Assembly: GCF_024138125.1 (NCBI RefSeq)
Contig: NZ_CP099993.1
Coordinates: forward strand, 806,001 to 870,000
Source: Halorussus salilacus
GTDB lineage: Archaea > Halobacteriota > Halobacteria > Halobacteriales > Haladaptataceae
Length of the DNA stretch: 64,000 nt
Reading direction: 5' to 3'
Shown here: positions 48,828 to 56,149 of the stretch, piece after piece
How the letters are laid out: each line of letters opens with the position of its first letter
Position numbering within the stretch: the stretch's first letter is position 1
The notes under the pieces: model-generated
What the model was told of the DNA's origin: nothing
The model's database searches: none
What the model saw: the letters and a program-made list of their open reading frames with translations, nothing else
Program-made: the position numbers and the translations under genes

Positions 48828-49334
48828 ATGACGCTACTCGTTCCATTCGACGGGTCGGACCTGTCGGAAGCAGCACTCGTTCGCGCCGCGGAGTTCCGGT
48901 CGGTGTTGGACGACGACTTGCTCGCGGTGACCGTACTCCCGGGTGAGAACGACGAATACGCCAGAGAGAAGGGATGGGTAGGTCCGAACGAGCGCCTCGA
49001 CATGAAGTCGGTCGTGACGAACCTTCGCAAGAAGGTCGCGAGCGTGTGTCCGGAAGCCGAGTTCCGCTACGAGGTCGTAGACCGGTACGCGCCGTCGGGG
49101 ACCATCGCAAAGCGCGTCCGGAAAATCGCGAAGGACGAAGACGCCCGGCTGGTGTTCGTCGGGAGCGACAACGCGGGCCACTTCGTCACGTCGATGGCGA
49201 CCGTCGGCCAGAGTATCGCGACCGACGAGGCCTACGACGTGGTCATCGTTCGAAATCGGAGTCCCGACGAGATTACCCCGCGAGACGACGTAACCTCGCG
49301 CAAGCAGGTCGCCGACCCCTGTCAGTCGGAGTAG
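48828..49334 (+). CDS. Universal stress protein (UspA family)
   Basis: A 168-residue single-domain UspA-type protein. It starts MTLLVPFDGSDLSEAALVRA, the conserved first strand and helix; there is also VGSDNAGHFVTSMATVGQS, which replaces the ATP-site GxxGxS motif with a variant, then YDVVIVRN. The open frame before ATG 48828 (from 48654) is AT-rich and not conserved, so it is the leader. It is transcribed towards grpE (2 bases between stops) and away from dnaK. Likely stress-coregulated with its neighbours, but by its own promoter/operator. Confidence 0.82.
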   Translation: MTLLVPFDGSDLSEAALVRAAEFRSVLDDDLLAVTVLPGENDEYAREKGWVGPNERLDMKSVVTNLRKKVASVCPEAEFRYEVVDRYAPSGTIAKRVRKIAKDEDARLVFVGSDNAGHFVTSMATVGQSIATDEAYDVVIVRNRSPDEITPRDDVTSRKQVADPCQSE

Positions 49335-49336
49335 CG

Positions 49337-50026
49337 CTACTCGTCGCCCTCGCTGACCGTGACCTGTGCCGCCCGCAGAACTCTGTCGCCCATCTCGTAC
49401 CCGGGCTGGTAGACGTCGGCGACGGTTCCCTCGGGCTGGTCGCTCTCGACCTGCATCATCACCTCGTGGCGCTGGGGGTCGGTCTCCGCGCCGGGTTCGG
49501 GGTCGATGGGCGAGACGTCCTCCTCGTCGAACACGCGGTCGAGTTCCTTGCGGGTCATCTCGACGCCCTCGCGGATGCTCTCGACGTCGTCGTGGTCGGC
49601 GTCGAGTGCGCGCACGAGGTTGTCCCGAACGTCGAGCAGGCGCTCGACGAGGTCCTCGGTCGCGCGGGCCTCCATCTGCTCTTGGCGCTTCTTCGCGCGC
49701 TTCTTGTAGTTCTGGAAGTCGGCCCTGTTGCGCTTGAGCTTCGATTCGAGGTCCTCGGCGCGCTGTTCGGCCTCCTCGCGCGCGGTTTCGAGGTCGGCGA
49801 GGTGGGCTTCGAGGTCGGCGGCGAGCGACTCGTCTTCGAGCGCGACCTTCGCGACGAGCGAGGTGCTCTTGGGGCCGAGAGCGTCGGCGACCTCGTCCCC
49901 GGCGTCGGAGTCGGTCGCGTCCGATTCCGCGCTCTCGGCCGCGTCCTCGGCGTCTGCTCGTTCGGCGTCGGCCACCTCGTCCTCGGCGTCCTCCCGAACC
50001 TGCTCGGTGACTTCCTCCTCGGTCAT
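49337..50026 (-). CDS. grpE: GrpE nucleotide exchange factor
   Basis: A 229-residue GrpE, which exchanges ADP for ATP on DnaK. It has a long acidic N-terminal disordered part (about 1-55), a long coiled-coil (LEAHLADLETAREEAEQRAE, ESKLKRNRADFQNYKKRAKK), then FVRALDAD-like LVRALDADHDDVES and the C-terminal beta wing with VMQVESDQPEGTVADVYQPG and YEMGDRVLRAAQV. Full length. Separated from dnaK by the convergent UspA gene. Gap to the DUF5519 gene is 107 bases. Confidence 0.95.
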   Translation of the reverse strand: MTEEEVTEQVREDAEDEVADAERADAEDAAESAESDATDSDAGDEVADALGPKSTSLVAKVALEDESLAADLEAHLADLETAREEAEQRAEDLESKLKRNRADFQNYKKRAKKRQEQMEARATEDLVERLLDVRDNLVRALDADHDDVESIREGVEMTRKELDRVFDEEDVSPIDPEPGAETDPQRHEVMMQVESDQPEGTVADVYQPGYEMGDRVLRAAQVTVSEGDE

Positions 50027-50133
50027 GTTCGGTAGAAGTCGTTGGACGCGTTTAAGGATTCAGAAAGCGCGCCGCGACGGGCGATTTCGGAGCGCTACGG
50101 GGACCACCGGGCGCGCTGGCGGCGCTCGCGAAC

Positions 50134-50592
50134 TCACGACTCCTCGCGTCCCCGCCGCTCGAACGCCGCCCGCACCTCGTCGCTCACGCCCAGTTCGTCC
50201 AACTCCTCCTCGACGTCCACGTCCTCGAACATCTCGGCCCCGGCGGGCGTCCGCTTGAGCGTCTTGACGTGGTAGAGGTACGACAGGCGCAACAGCCAGA
50301 TGGCCTCCGCCACGTCGTCCTCGTCCTCGACGTAGTGGGTGGTCCACCCCGACTCGGGGACTACGTGGTGCTCGCCGGTCCGGTCCTCCTCGATGAGCCG
50401 GTCGCGCAGGCCATCGGTGAACGGCACGTCCACGATTCCCCACCGGTGGACGTGGCCCACCTCGCGCGGGCCGAGCGTGAACTCCCGACCCTCGAAGCGG
50501 TGTTCGTTGGTGTTGACGTGGGGCCACGCCGCTACCACCTCGATGACTCGGTCGACGAGTCGCGCCGCCTGCCGCTTGTCCAGTTCCCCCAT
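50134..50592 (-). CDS. DUF5519 (luciferase-domain) protein
   Basis: A 152-residue protein of the DUF5519 group (name from memory). Seen: HRFEGREFTLGPREVGHVHR, WGIVDVPFTDGLRDRLIEE, VPESGWTTHYVEDEDDVAEA and WLLRLSYLYHVK, matching the conserved GHxHxxGxxD and HHVxPxSGW elements. Members are small, soluble and without known enzymatic role despite the family's luciferase tag. Single-gene unit next to structured repeat copy B. Confidence 0.8.
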   Translation of the reverse strand: MGELDKRQAARLVDRVIEVVAAWPHVNTNEHRFEGREFTLGPREVGHVHRWGIVDVPFTDGLRDRLIEEDRTGEHHVVPESGWTTHYVEDEDDVAEAIWLLRLSYLYHVKTLKRTPAGAEMFEDVDVEEELDELGVSDEVRAAFERRGREES

Positions 50593-50734
50593 GGTCTCGT
50601 CGGAGACACGCCGCGCGGGAACTTAACGAACGTGCCCGTCTAGGAGTCGAGAAAGTGACCGAGGCGAAGAACGCCCAGAAAGCCCCCGCCCGCTCGCTCT
50701 GAATCGCAATTGGTGAGACACTACGTTTTCCTCG

Positions 50735-50914
50735 AAATCCCCGCCCGCTCGCCACCTGCAGAGCGGAGCTCTGCCGAGCCCTCGTTCGCTCCGCTCACGA
50801 GGAGGCCGCTCAGCGACATATCCGCGCCTCACAGCACCGCACCGCATCGGCGCGGATAGAGGTCGCTGAGACGACCAAGCGGTGCGCGAGCGGGCGGCCC
50901 CTTTCAGTCCCACC
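50735..50914 (+). repeat. Structured palindromic repeat, copy B, with extra left end
   Basis: Core: CTCAGCGAC (50809-50817) pairs with 50862-50870 and ATCCGCGCC (50820-50828) with 50849-50857; loop 20 bases, exactly the geometry of copy A. Left terminus about 50735 (AAATCCCCGCCCGCTCGC), right terminus CGAGCGGGCGGCCCCTTTC (about 50888-50906). A separate left terminus AGAAAGCCCCCGCCCGCTCG is at 50677-50696. The region 50593-51084 holds no gene that I can support. Confidence 0.8.
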
Positions 50915-50943
50915 CTTGCGGTTCGCGTCACCGGCCGCTATTC

Positions 50944-51033
50944 CGTGGTGCGGTTGGCCTGCTGATTCCGGTGGTTCGGTTGGCCTGCTGATTCCGGTGG
51001 TTCGGTTGGCCTGCTGATTCCCGTGGTCCGGTT
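50944..51033. repeat. 26-bp tandem repeat, three units and a partial
   Basis: Units at 50944-50969, 50970-50995 and 50996-51021 plus about 12 bases. Core of each is GGTGGTTCGGTTGGCCTGCT then GATTCC. It lies 30 bases beyond the right end of structured repeat copy B and directly before the XPB start at 51085. A related 26-bp pair is beside copy C (59931-59982). Confidence 0.85.
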
Positions 51034-51084
51034 CGTCTGCCGTCACACGGTTTAAGGCGGCGGAGTGCGGAGGGACGACCAACC

Positions 51085-52428
51085 GTGCCCGACGCGACCC
51101 TCGCCTTCGAGGACGGGACCCTGCGGGTCGAGGCCGACCCCGCCCTCGACCTCCCCCACACCGAGGCCGACGCGCGCTCGAAGACCCGGCGAGCGCCCGC
51201 CTTCCGGTACGCCGCCCTGCGCGAGCATCTGGACGAGCGGGGGCTCTCGTACGAGGACCGAGTCCTCGACGCCCCCGACCTGCCGGACGTGGCGTCGAGC
51301 TACGAACTCCGGGCCTATCAGCGCGACGCCCTCTCGGCGTGGGAAGAGGCGGGTCGCCGAGGGGTGTTAGAACTCCCGACCGGGAGCGGCAAGACCGTCA
51401 TCGGACTGAAGGCCATCGAGGACCTGCAGGTCGCGACCCTCGTCGTGGTCCCGACCATCGACCTGCTGGAGCAGTGGCGACGCGAACTGGAGGCGGAGTT
51501 CGGGATTCCCGTGGGTCAACTGGGCGGCGGCGAGCAGACCGTCGAACCCCTCACCGTTTCGACCTACGACTCGGCGTACCTCCGGGCCGACGAACTCGGC
51601 GACCGGTTCGGGCTCGCGGTCTTCGACGAGGTCCACCACCTCGGCGGCGAGGGGTACCGGGACATCGCGCGCCTGCTGGCCGCGCCCGCCAGAATGGGCC
51701 TCACGGCGACCTTCGAGCGCCCCGACGGCGCGCACGAGGTGGTCGCCGACCTCGTGGGCGAGAAGGCGTACGCCATCGACCCCGACGACCTCGCGGGCGA
51801 GCACCTCGCGCCCTACGACATCAAGCGCCTCGAAGTCGAGCTGACGGCCGAAGAGCGCGAGCGCTACGAGGCGGCCAACGAGGTGTTCACGAACTACCTC
51901 GCCAGTTCGAACATCCGGATGCAGAGCGGCAGCGACTACCAGGAACTGGTCAAGCGCTCGGGGTCGGACCCGCGGGCCCGCGAGGCCCTGCTGGCGAAAC
52001 AGCGCGCACGCGAGGTGATGATGAACAGCGACGCCAAGGTCGACGCGCTCGAAGGAATCCTCGCGGACCACCGCGGCGACCGGGTCATCGTCTTCACCGC
52101 GCACAACGACCTCGTCTACCGGCTCTCGGAGCGGTTCCTGCTCCCCGCGATCACCCACCAGACCGGGACCGCCGAGCGCCGCGAGATTCTGGAGCGGTTC
52201 CGCGAGGGGACCTACTCACGAGTCGTCACCTCGAACGTCCTCGACGAGGGCGTCGACGTTCCCGACGCCAACGTCGCGGTCGTCCTCTCGGGGAGCGGGA
52301 GCGAGCGAGAGTTCACCCAGCGGCTCGGACGCATCCTCCGGCCGACCGACGACGACCGGCCCGCCCTGCTCTACGAGGTCGTCACCGCCGAGACGGCCGA
52401 GGAGCGGGTGGCCGAGCGTCGGCGCTGA
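51085..52428 (+). CDS. xpb: XPB-type DNA helicase
   Basis: A 447-residue archaeal XPB, SF2 helicase/translocase of nucleotide excision repair. N-terminal damage-recognition part (about 1-70, DATLAFEDGTLRVEAD), LRAYQRDALSAWEEAGRR, Walker A LPTGSGKTVIGLKAIED, FDEVHHLGGEGY (DEVH), the RED-like ATFERPDGAHE, and helicase core motifs V-VI, SNVLDEGVDVPDANVAVVL and QRLGRILRP. Start GTG 51085. Its nuclease partner Bax1 follows on the same strand after 482 bases, with an antisense lipoprotein gene in the gap. Contains no internal palindrome like its neighbour Bax1. Confidence 0.92.
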   Translation: MPDATLAFEDGTLRVEADPALDLPHTEADARSKTRRAPAFRYAALREHLDERGLSYEDRVLDAPDLPDVASSYELRAYQRDALSAWEEAGRRGVLELPTGSGKTVIGLKAIEDLQVATLVVVPTIDLLEQWRRELEAEFGIPVGQLGGGEQTVEPLTVSTYDSAYLRADELGDRFGLAVFDEVHHLGGEGYRDIARLLAAPARMGLTATFERPDGAHEVVADLVGEKAYAIDPDDLAGEHLAPYDIKRLEVELTAEERERYEAANEVFTNYLASSNIRMQSGSDYQELVKRSGSDPRAREALLAKQRAREVMMNSDAKVDALEGILADHRGDRVIVFTAHNDLVYRLSERFLLPAITHQTGTAERREILERFREGTYSRVVTSNVLDEGVDVPDANVAVVLSGSGSEREFTQRLGRILRPTDDDRPALLYEVVTAETAEERVAERRR

Positions 52429-52457
52429 CAGCACCCCGAGGCCTCGCTCGGCGGGTG

Positions 52458-52826
52458 CTACTCGTCCCGGAGGTCGGTCTCGATGCTTCCGCCCCGGTCG
52501 AACGTCTCGTAGTCGAAGGTGAACTCGAGGTCGGCCGTCGCCGTCTCTCCGGGTTCGACCGTCAGCTCCGCGGACTCGCGCGAGATGTCCTCGCCAGCCT
52601 CGACGGTGACGTAGAGGTAGCCCGTCCCCTCGGCGTCGCCGTCGTTCCGGACGGTCACCGCGACGACGAGCTTCCCGTCGTCGTTCTCCCGCGGGTCGAA
52701 CGACTCGACCCCGAGGTCGGCCGACGCCTCGTCTTCGGCCCCGCCGCCGGTACACCCGGCGAGGAATCCGAGGCCGCCGAGCGCCGCGGCCCCGCCACAT
52801 TTCCGCAGGATGTCACGTCTGCGCAT
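52458..52826 (-). CDS. Tat-type lipoprotein, small beta domain
   Basis: A 122-residue secreted lipoprotein. Signal: MRRRDILRKCGGAAALGGLG then FLAGC, a twin-arginine (RRRD) start and a lipobox with Cys25. The mature part has a beta-sandwich look (VVAVTVRNDGDAEGTGYLYV, SAELTVEPGETATADLEFTF) and ends acidic. It resembles many haloarchaeal extracellular FxLYD/CARDB-like proteins. Lies antisense between XPB and Bax1, so it has to be transcribed against that pair. Confidence 0.8.
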   Translation of the reverse strand: MRRRDILRKCGGAAALGGLGFLAGCTGGGAEDEASADLGVESFDPRENDDGKLVVAVTVRNDGDAEGTGYLYVTVEAGEDISRESAELTVEPGETATADLEFTFDYETFDRGGSIETDLRDE

Positions 52827-52910
52827 GGTCGTGGCTCCCGTTCCAGCGAAATGAGTCTTGTGTCTTCGGCCTTCCGACGGTTTTTGTACGTACCGTCCCG
52901 AGAGTCGGGT

Positions 52911-54500
52911 ATGCTCACCAAGGACCTGTTGCGGGTCGCGCGCGCAGGGGGCGGCTACCGCCCCCAGTTCGGCGGGCGAGAACATCGCCCGCTGGCCGCG
53001 CGGGTCCTCGGCACGTATCAGGGCCACGTCGGCGAACCCCGCCGCGAGCTCGACGCCGCCCTGAAGGACCTCGAAACCGAGGCCGACCACTTCAAGCTCG
53101 TCCGGGGGTTCGCCAAGCTCCTCGAACGCGAGGCGGTCTTCGAGACGCGCGCCGCGGTCCCGCCCGAGCGCGCCCGCCGGGTCGCCTTCGAGGAGGCCGA
53201 GGCGGTCGGGGACGAAACGGACGGTGACGGGGACGCTGGCGGAGTGGTCGCGGCGGGCGAGCGCGCCAGCGCGCTCGCCCGTGCGAGCGACCGCCTCGGA
53301 GTCGGTCCCGAGGCGGTCGCCGATTCGCTCTACGCCGACCTCGACGAGCGACAGGTCCTCGCCGAGTTCGACGCGCGGTGGGACCCCGACGACCTCCTCG
53401 CCCAATACAATCTCTCGCTGGCTCAGACCGCCTTATTCGGCGCGACCGAGGTCCGCGTCCGAACCGCAGACCCCAAGGCGCTGGTCTCGGCGGTCAAGCG
53501 CCTCCGGCTGATGTACGAAATTCGCAAGACGGACGACCGAAGCGGGCGGTCCGAGACGCGCTCGCGCGTCTCGGACCGCGAGGTCGTCGTGACCGGCCCC
53601 GACGCCCTCTTCCGGTCGACCCGGCGGTACGGCACCCGGTTCGCCCGCCTCCTCCGAACCGTCGCCACGGCCGACGCGTGGACCCTCGACGCGACCGTCG
53701 ACGACTACGGCACCGAGCGCACCCTCTCGCTGTCGCACGAGGACCCCGTGGGCGTGCCCGGCACCGAACCGGTCGCCGACGTGACCTTCGACAGCGGGGT
53801 CGAGGCCGACTTCGCCGCCCGGTTCGGGTCGCTCGACCTCGACTGGGACCTCGTGCGCGAGCCCGAACCCCTCGAAACCGGCGCGCGGGTGATGATTCCG
53901 GACTTCGCGTTCGACTACCGACACGCCGACTTCCGGGTCTTCTTCGAGGTGATGGGGTTCTGGACGCCCGAGTACGTCGAGAAGAAGCTCTCGCAGCTCG
54001 AAGGCGTCGAGGACGTGGAGATGGTGGTCGCGGTCGACGAGAGCCTCGGCGTCGGCGAGGAGATAGCCGCCCGCGACCACCGCGCGATTCCCTACTCGGG
54101 GACCATCCGACTCAAGGACGTTCGCGACGCCCTCCGGCGCTACGAGGACGAACTGGTCGCCGAGAGCGCGGCCGACCTCCCGGACGAACTGGTCCCCGAC
54201 GCGGACGTGATCTCGCTCGAAGGGCTCGCCGACGACCGCGGGGTGAGCGAGGACGCAATCGAGGGCAAGGCGTTTCCCGACCACGAGCGCGTGGGGCGGA
54301 CGCTGATTCGACCCGCGGTGCTGGGGAACGTGGCCGAGGAGATAGAGGACGGGATGTCGTTCGCGGAGGCTGAGGAAGTGTTCGCCGAATACGGAATCGA
54401 GGACGCGAGCGCCGTGCTCTCGGAGTTGGGGTTCGCGGTCGAGTGGGAGGGGTTGGGTGGTGGGACGGTTCGTCGGAAAGACAGCCCACGAGACAACTAG
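52911..54500 (+). CDS. Bax1-like nuclease (DUF790), XPB partner
   Basis: A 529-residue DUF790/Bax1 protein, the structure-specific nuclease that pairs with XPB in archaeal excision repair. MLTKDLLRVARAGGGYRPQF, HFKLVRGFAKLLEREAVFE, ALVSAVKRLRLMYEIRK and the nuclease core GARVMIPDFAFDYRHADFRV (Asp) FFEVMGFWTPEYVEKKL (Glu, Lys) are all visible. C-terminal acidic extension (AEEIEDGMSFAEAEEVFA). ATG 52911 is the conserved start; the continuous frame upstream to 51339 is an artefact of the XPB antisense. Two internal palindromes (about 53261-53284, 53558-53580) lie in codons for a variable loop. Followed by the small ORF 54529. Confidence 0.87.
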   Translation: MLTKDLLRVARAGGGYRPQFGGREHRPLAARVLGTYQGHVGEPRRELDAALKDLETEADHFKLVRGFAKLLEREAVFETRAAVPPERARRVAFEEAEAVGDETDGDGDAGGVVAAGERASALARASDRLGVGPEAVADSLYADLDERQVLAEFDARWDPDDLLAQYNLSLAQTALFGATEVRVRTADPKALVSAVKRLRLMYEIRKTDDRSGRSETRSRVSDREVVVTGPDALFRSTRRYGTRFARLLRTVATADAWTLDATVDDYGTERTLSLSHEDPVGVPGTEPVADVTFDSGVEADFAARFGSLDLDWDLVREPEPLETGARVMIPDFAFDYRHADFRVFFEVMGFWTPEYVEKKLSQLEGVEDVEMVVAVDESLGVGEEIAARDHRAIPYSGTIRLKDVRDALRRYEDELVAESAADLPDELVPDADVISLEGLADDRGVSEDAIEGKAFPDHERVGRTLIRPAVLGNVAEEIEDGMSFAEAEEVFAEYGIEDASAVLSELGFAVEWEGLGGGTVRRKDSPRDN

Positions 54501-54527
54501 ATAAAGTTGTCTTTCCGAAGACAACCT
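54490..54527. promoter_or_regulatory. Overlapping GACAAC/GTTGTC inverted repeats at the Bax1 end
   Basis: AGACAACT, AGTTGTCT and AGACAACCT follow one another at about 54490, 54504 and 54518. The middle one can pair with either neighbour, so two mutually exclusive hairpins are possible. The DNA dyad GTTGTCTTTCCGAAGACAAC is also a plausible operator; it precedes the small frame at 54529 by 3 bases. Confidence 0.4.
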
Positions 54528-54528
54528 T

Positions 54529-54648
54529 ATGCAGTTGTATATCGGTGAGCAACCGATGTATGCCGGAACCCTCGTGAGCTTCACCTACTCCATCGTCGTC
54601 GGCGTTCTCGTCCGCGTTTTCGCCGACACGTCAGCGTTAGGGCTATAG
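54529..54648 (+). CDS. Possible 39-residue membrane microprotein
   Basis: ATG 54529 opens a frame of 39 codons: MQLYIGEQPMYAGTLVSFT, then YSIVVGVLVRVFADTSALGL. One hydrophobic segment (about 14-31). It lies directly after the dyad repeats and its last bases overlap the stop of the convergent PUA-like gene. There is no independent support; could be chance. Confidence 0.3.
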   Translation: MQLYIGEQPMYAGTLVSFTYSIVVGVLVRVFADTSALGL

Positions 54649-55158
54649 CTCCCGCTGACGCCCCTTCGGCACCGGACTCTGCAACTCACCGTGGATGTAC
54701 AGCCCCACGCCGAGGGGTTCCGGCTCCCCGGCGAATTCGTGGGCCGCGACCAGATACCCCCAGTCGCCGTCCCACTCCAACTCTTGGGTCTCGCCCCGGG
54801 CGAACCGGCGAGCCTGCTCGCGGGTGAGTTCGATGACGTTCCGGGTCGCCCCCCGGCCGAACCGCTGGACCGCGTTCATCGTCGGCTTCCAGTGTTCCTG
54901 ACGGGTGCGCAGGAACTTCATCCCGAGCGCCTCGACGCCGACCGGCGATTCGAGGTCCCCGCGGAGAATCCAGATTTTGCCCTTGCCCTTCTCCCAGAAG
55001 CTGTACCCCTCGAAGGTCTCGGGCGGGATTCCGAACCGCTGGTCCCACCAGTCGAGGACCTCCTCGCGGGTCGCCCGGCCCTCGACCTCGCGGTCGGCGG
55101 CCGTCTCGGGCAGGCGGTCGAACCGCTGGCCGTCGTTGGTGGCTTCGGGGTCGCTCAC
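54643..55158 (-). CDS. PUA-like partner of the m5C methyltransferase (DUF7122-like)
   Basis: A 171-residue protein with GTG start at 55158. The region FLRTRQEHWKPTMNAVQRFG, RNVIELTREQARRFARGET and GYLVAAHEFAGEPEPLGVGL is typical of the RNA-binding PUA-like domain that follows the catalytic domain in RsmF/Nop2-type methyltransferases. Here it is a separate gene whose start overlaps the methyltransferase stop by 4 bases (GTGA). The N-terminal part has TREEVLDWWDQRFGIPPETF, a feature of the family's pre-PUA domain. DUF7122 is from memory. Probably forms a two-subunit RNA methyltransferase. Confidence 0.75.
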   Translation of the reverse strand: MSDPEATNDGQRFDRLPETAADREVEGRATREEVLDWWDQRFGIPPETFEGYSFWEKGKGKIWILRGDLESPVGVEALGMKFLRTRQEHWKPTMNAVQRFGRGATRNVIELTREQARRFARGETQELEWDGDWGYLVAAHEFAGEPEPLGVGLYIHGELQSPVPKGRQREL

Positions 55159-56063
55159 GGTCCCACCTCCAGTTTCGCGCAGAAGAACCCGCCGGTGTCG
55201 TTGAGGTGGGGGTAGAACCGCTGGGCCTTCCGAACGCTCTCGTCGTAGGTCTCGCCGTCCCACTCGGTGATTCCCGGCCGGGAGTCGAGGCCCACGTCGA
55301 ACTCGACGAGGCGGCAGTCCTCCTCGCGGAGGACGTGGTCGAGGACCGCCTCGTTCTCCTCGGGCGCGAAGGTGCAGGTCGAGTAGACCACGGTTCCCCT
55401 CTCGCGCGTGGCTTGGACCGCGCGCCGGAGGATGCCCTTCTGGACGCCCGCGACGCTCCGGACGTGGTCCATCGACCAGTCGTCGAGCGCGGTGGGGTTC
55501 TTCCGAATCGTGCCCTCACACGAGCAGGGCACGTCCACGAGCGCCTTGTCGAAGGCCTCGAAATCGAAGGGCTTGAGCGAGAAGTTCCGGGCGTCCCGAT
55601 TCGTGACCGCGGCGTTCGTCACGCCGAGTCGCTCGGTGTTGAACCGCAGGGCCGAGAGGCGACCGAGGTTGTTGTCGTTGGCGACGACCAGTCCTTCGTC
55701 GTCCATCAGGGCGGCGAGCTGGGTGGTCTTGCTCCCCGGCGCGGCGCAGGCGTCCCAGACGCGCTCGCCGGGTTCGGGGTCGAGCACCTCGGCGGGAATC
55801 GCCGAGACCTCCTCCTGGCCGTGAATCCAGCCGTGGAACGAGGCCCACGTACTCCCGGGGTTTGTCGTGTCGAGTTCCAGCACCGTGTCCGACCACTCGC
55901 GGTCGTCCCAGCCGACGCCCTCCTCGTCCAGCGCGGCCTTCGCGCGCTCGGGGGTCGCCTCGATGGTGTTGACCCGGACGACCGACGGGAGCGCGCGCTC
56001 GCAGGCCTCGCGGAAGGCTTCGAACTCCCCGACGAGGGGTTCGTACCGCTCCAGTTGCTCCAT
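55155..56063 (-). CDS. RsmB/NOP-family RNA (cytosine-5) methyltransferase
   Basis: A 302-residue m5C methyltransferase of the NOL1/NOP2/sun family. SAM site VWDACAAPGSKTTQLAALM, VANDNNLGRLSALRFNTERL, the catalytic cysteines in VDVPCSCEGTIRKNP and VVYSTCTFAPEENEAVLDHV. It methylates cytosine in rRNA or tRNA; which one is open. Ends without a PUA domain, which is supplied by the overlapping downstream gene. ATG 56063 chosen; a GTG 3 bases upstream is possible. Promoter faces the AT-rich second island. Confidence 0.92.
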   Translation of the reverse strand: MEQLERYEPLVGEFEAFREACERALPSVVRVNTIEATPERAKAALDEEGVGWDDREWSDTVLELDTTNPGSTWASFHGWIHGQEEVSAIPAEVLDPEPGERVWDACAAPGSKTTQLAALMDDEGLVVANDNNLGRLSALRFNTERLGVTNAAVTNRDARNFSLKPFDFEAFDKALVDVPCSCEGTIRKNPTALDDWSMDHVRSVAGVQKGILRRAVQATRERGTVVYSTCTFAPEENEAVLDHVLREEDCRLVEFDVGLDSRPGITEWDGETYDESVRKAQRFYPHLNDTGGFFCAKLEVGP

Positions 56064-56149
56064 CACCGGGAGGTTCGGGCGAACCGCGTTTGTGGGTTTC
56101 GGAAATATACGGAAGGGTATATAGTGAGTGATGTAGTAAAATTAATAAT

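Noticed and set aside
50944-51033. CRISPR array or replication iterons
   Set aside because: No spacers, no Orc1/Cdc6 gene and no AT-rich unwinding element nearby.
51339-52910. Upstream extension of the Bax1 frame to 51339
   Set aside because: It is a shifted-frame shadow of XPB; the Bax1 family begins at ATG 52911.
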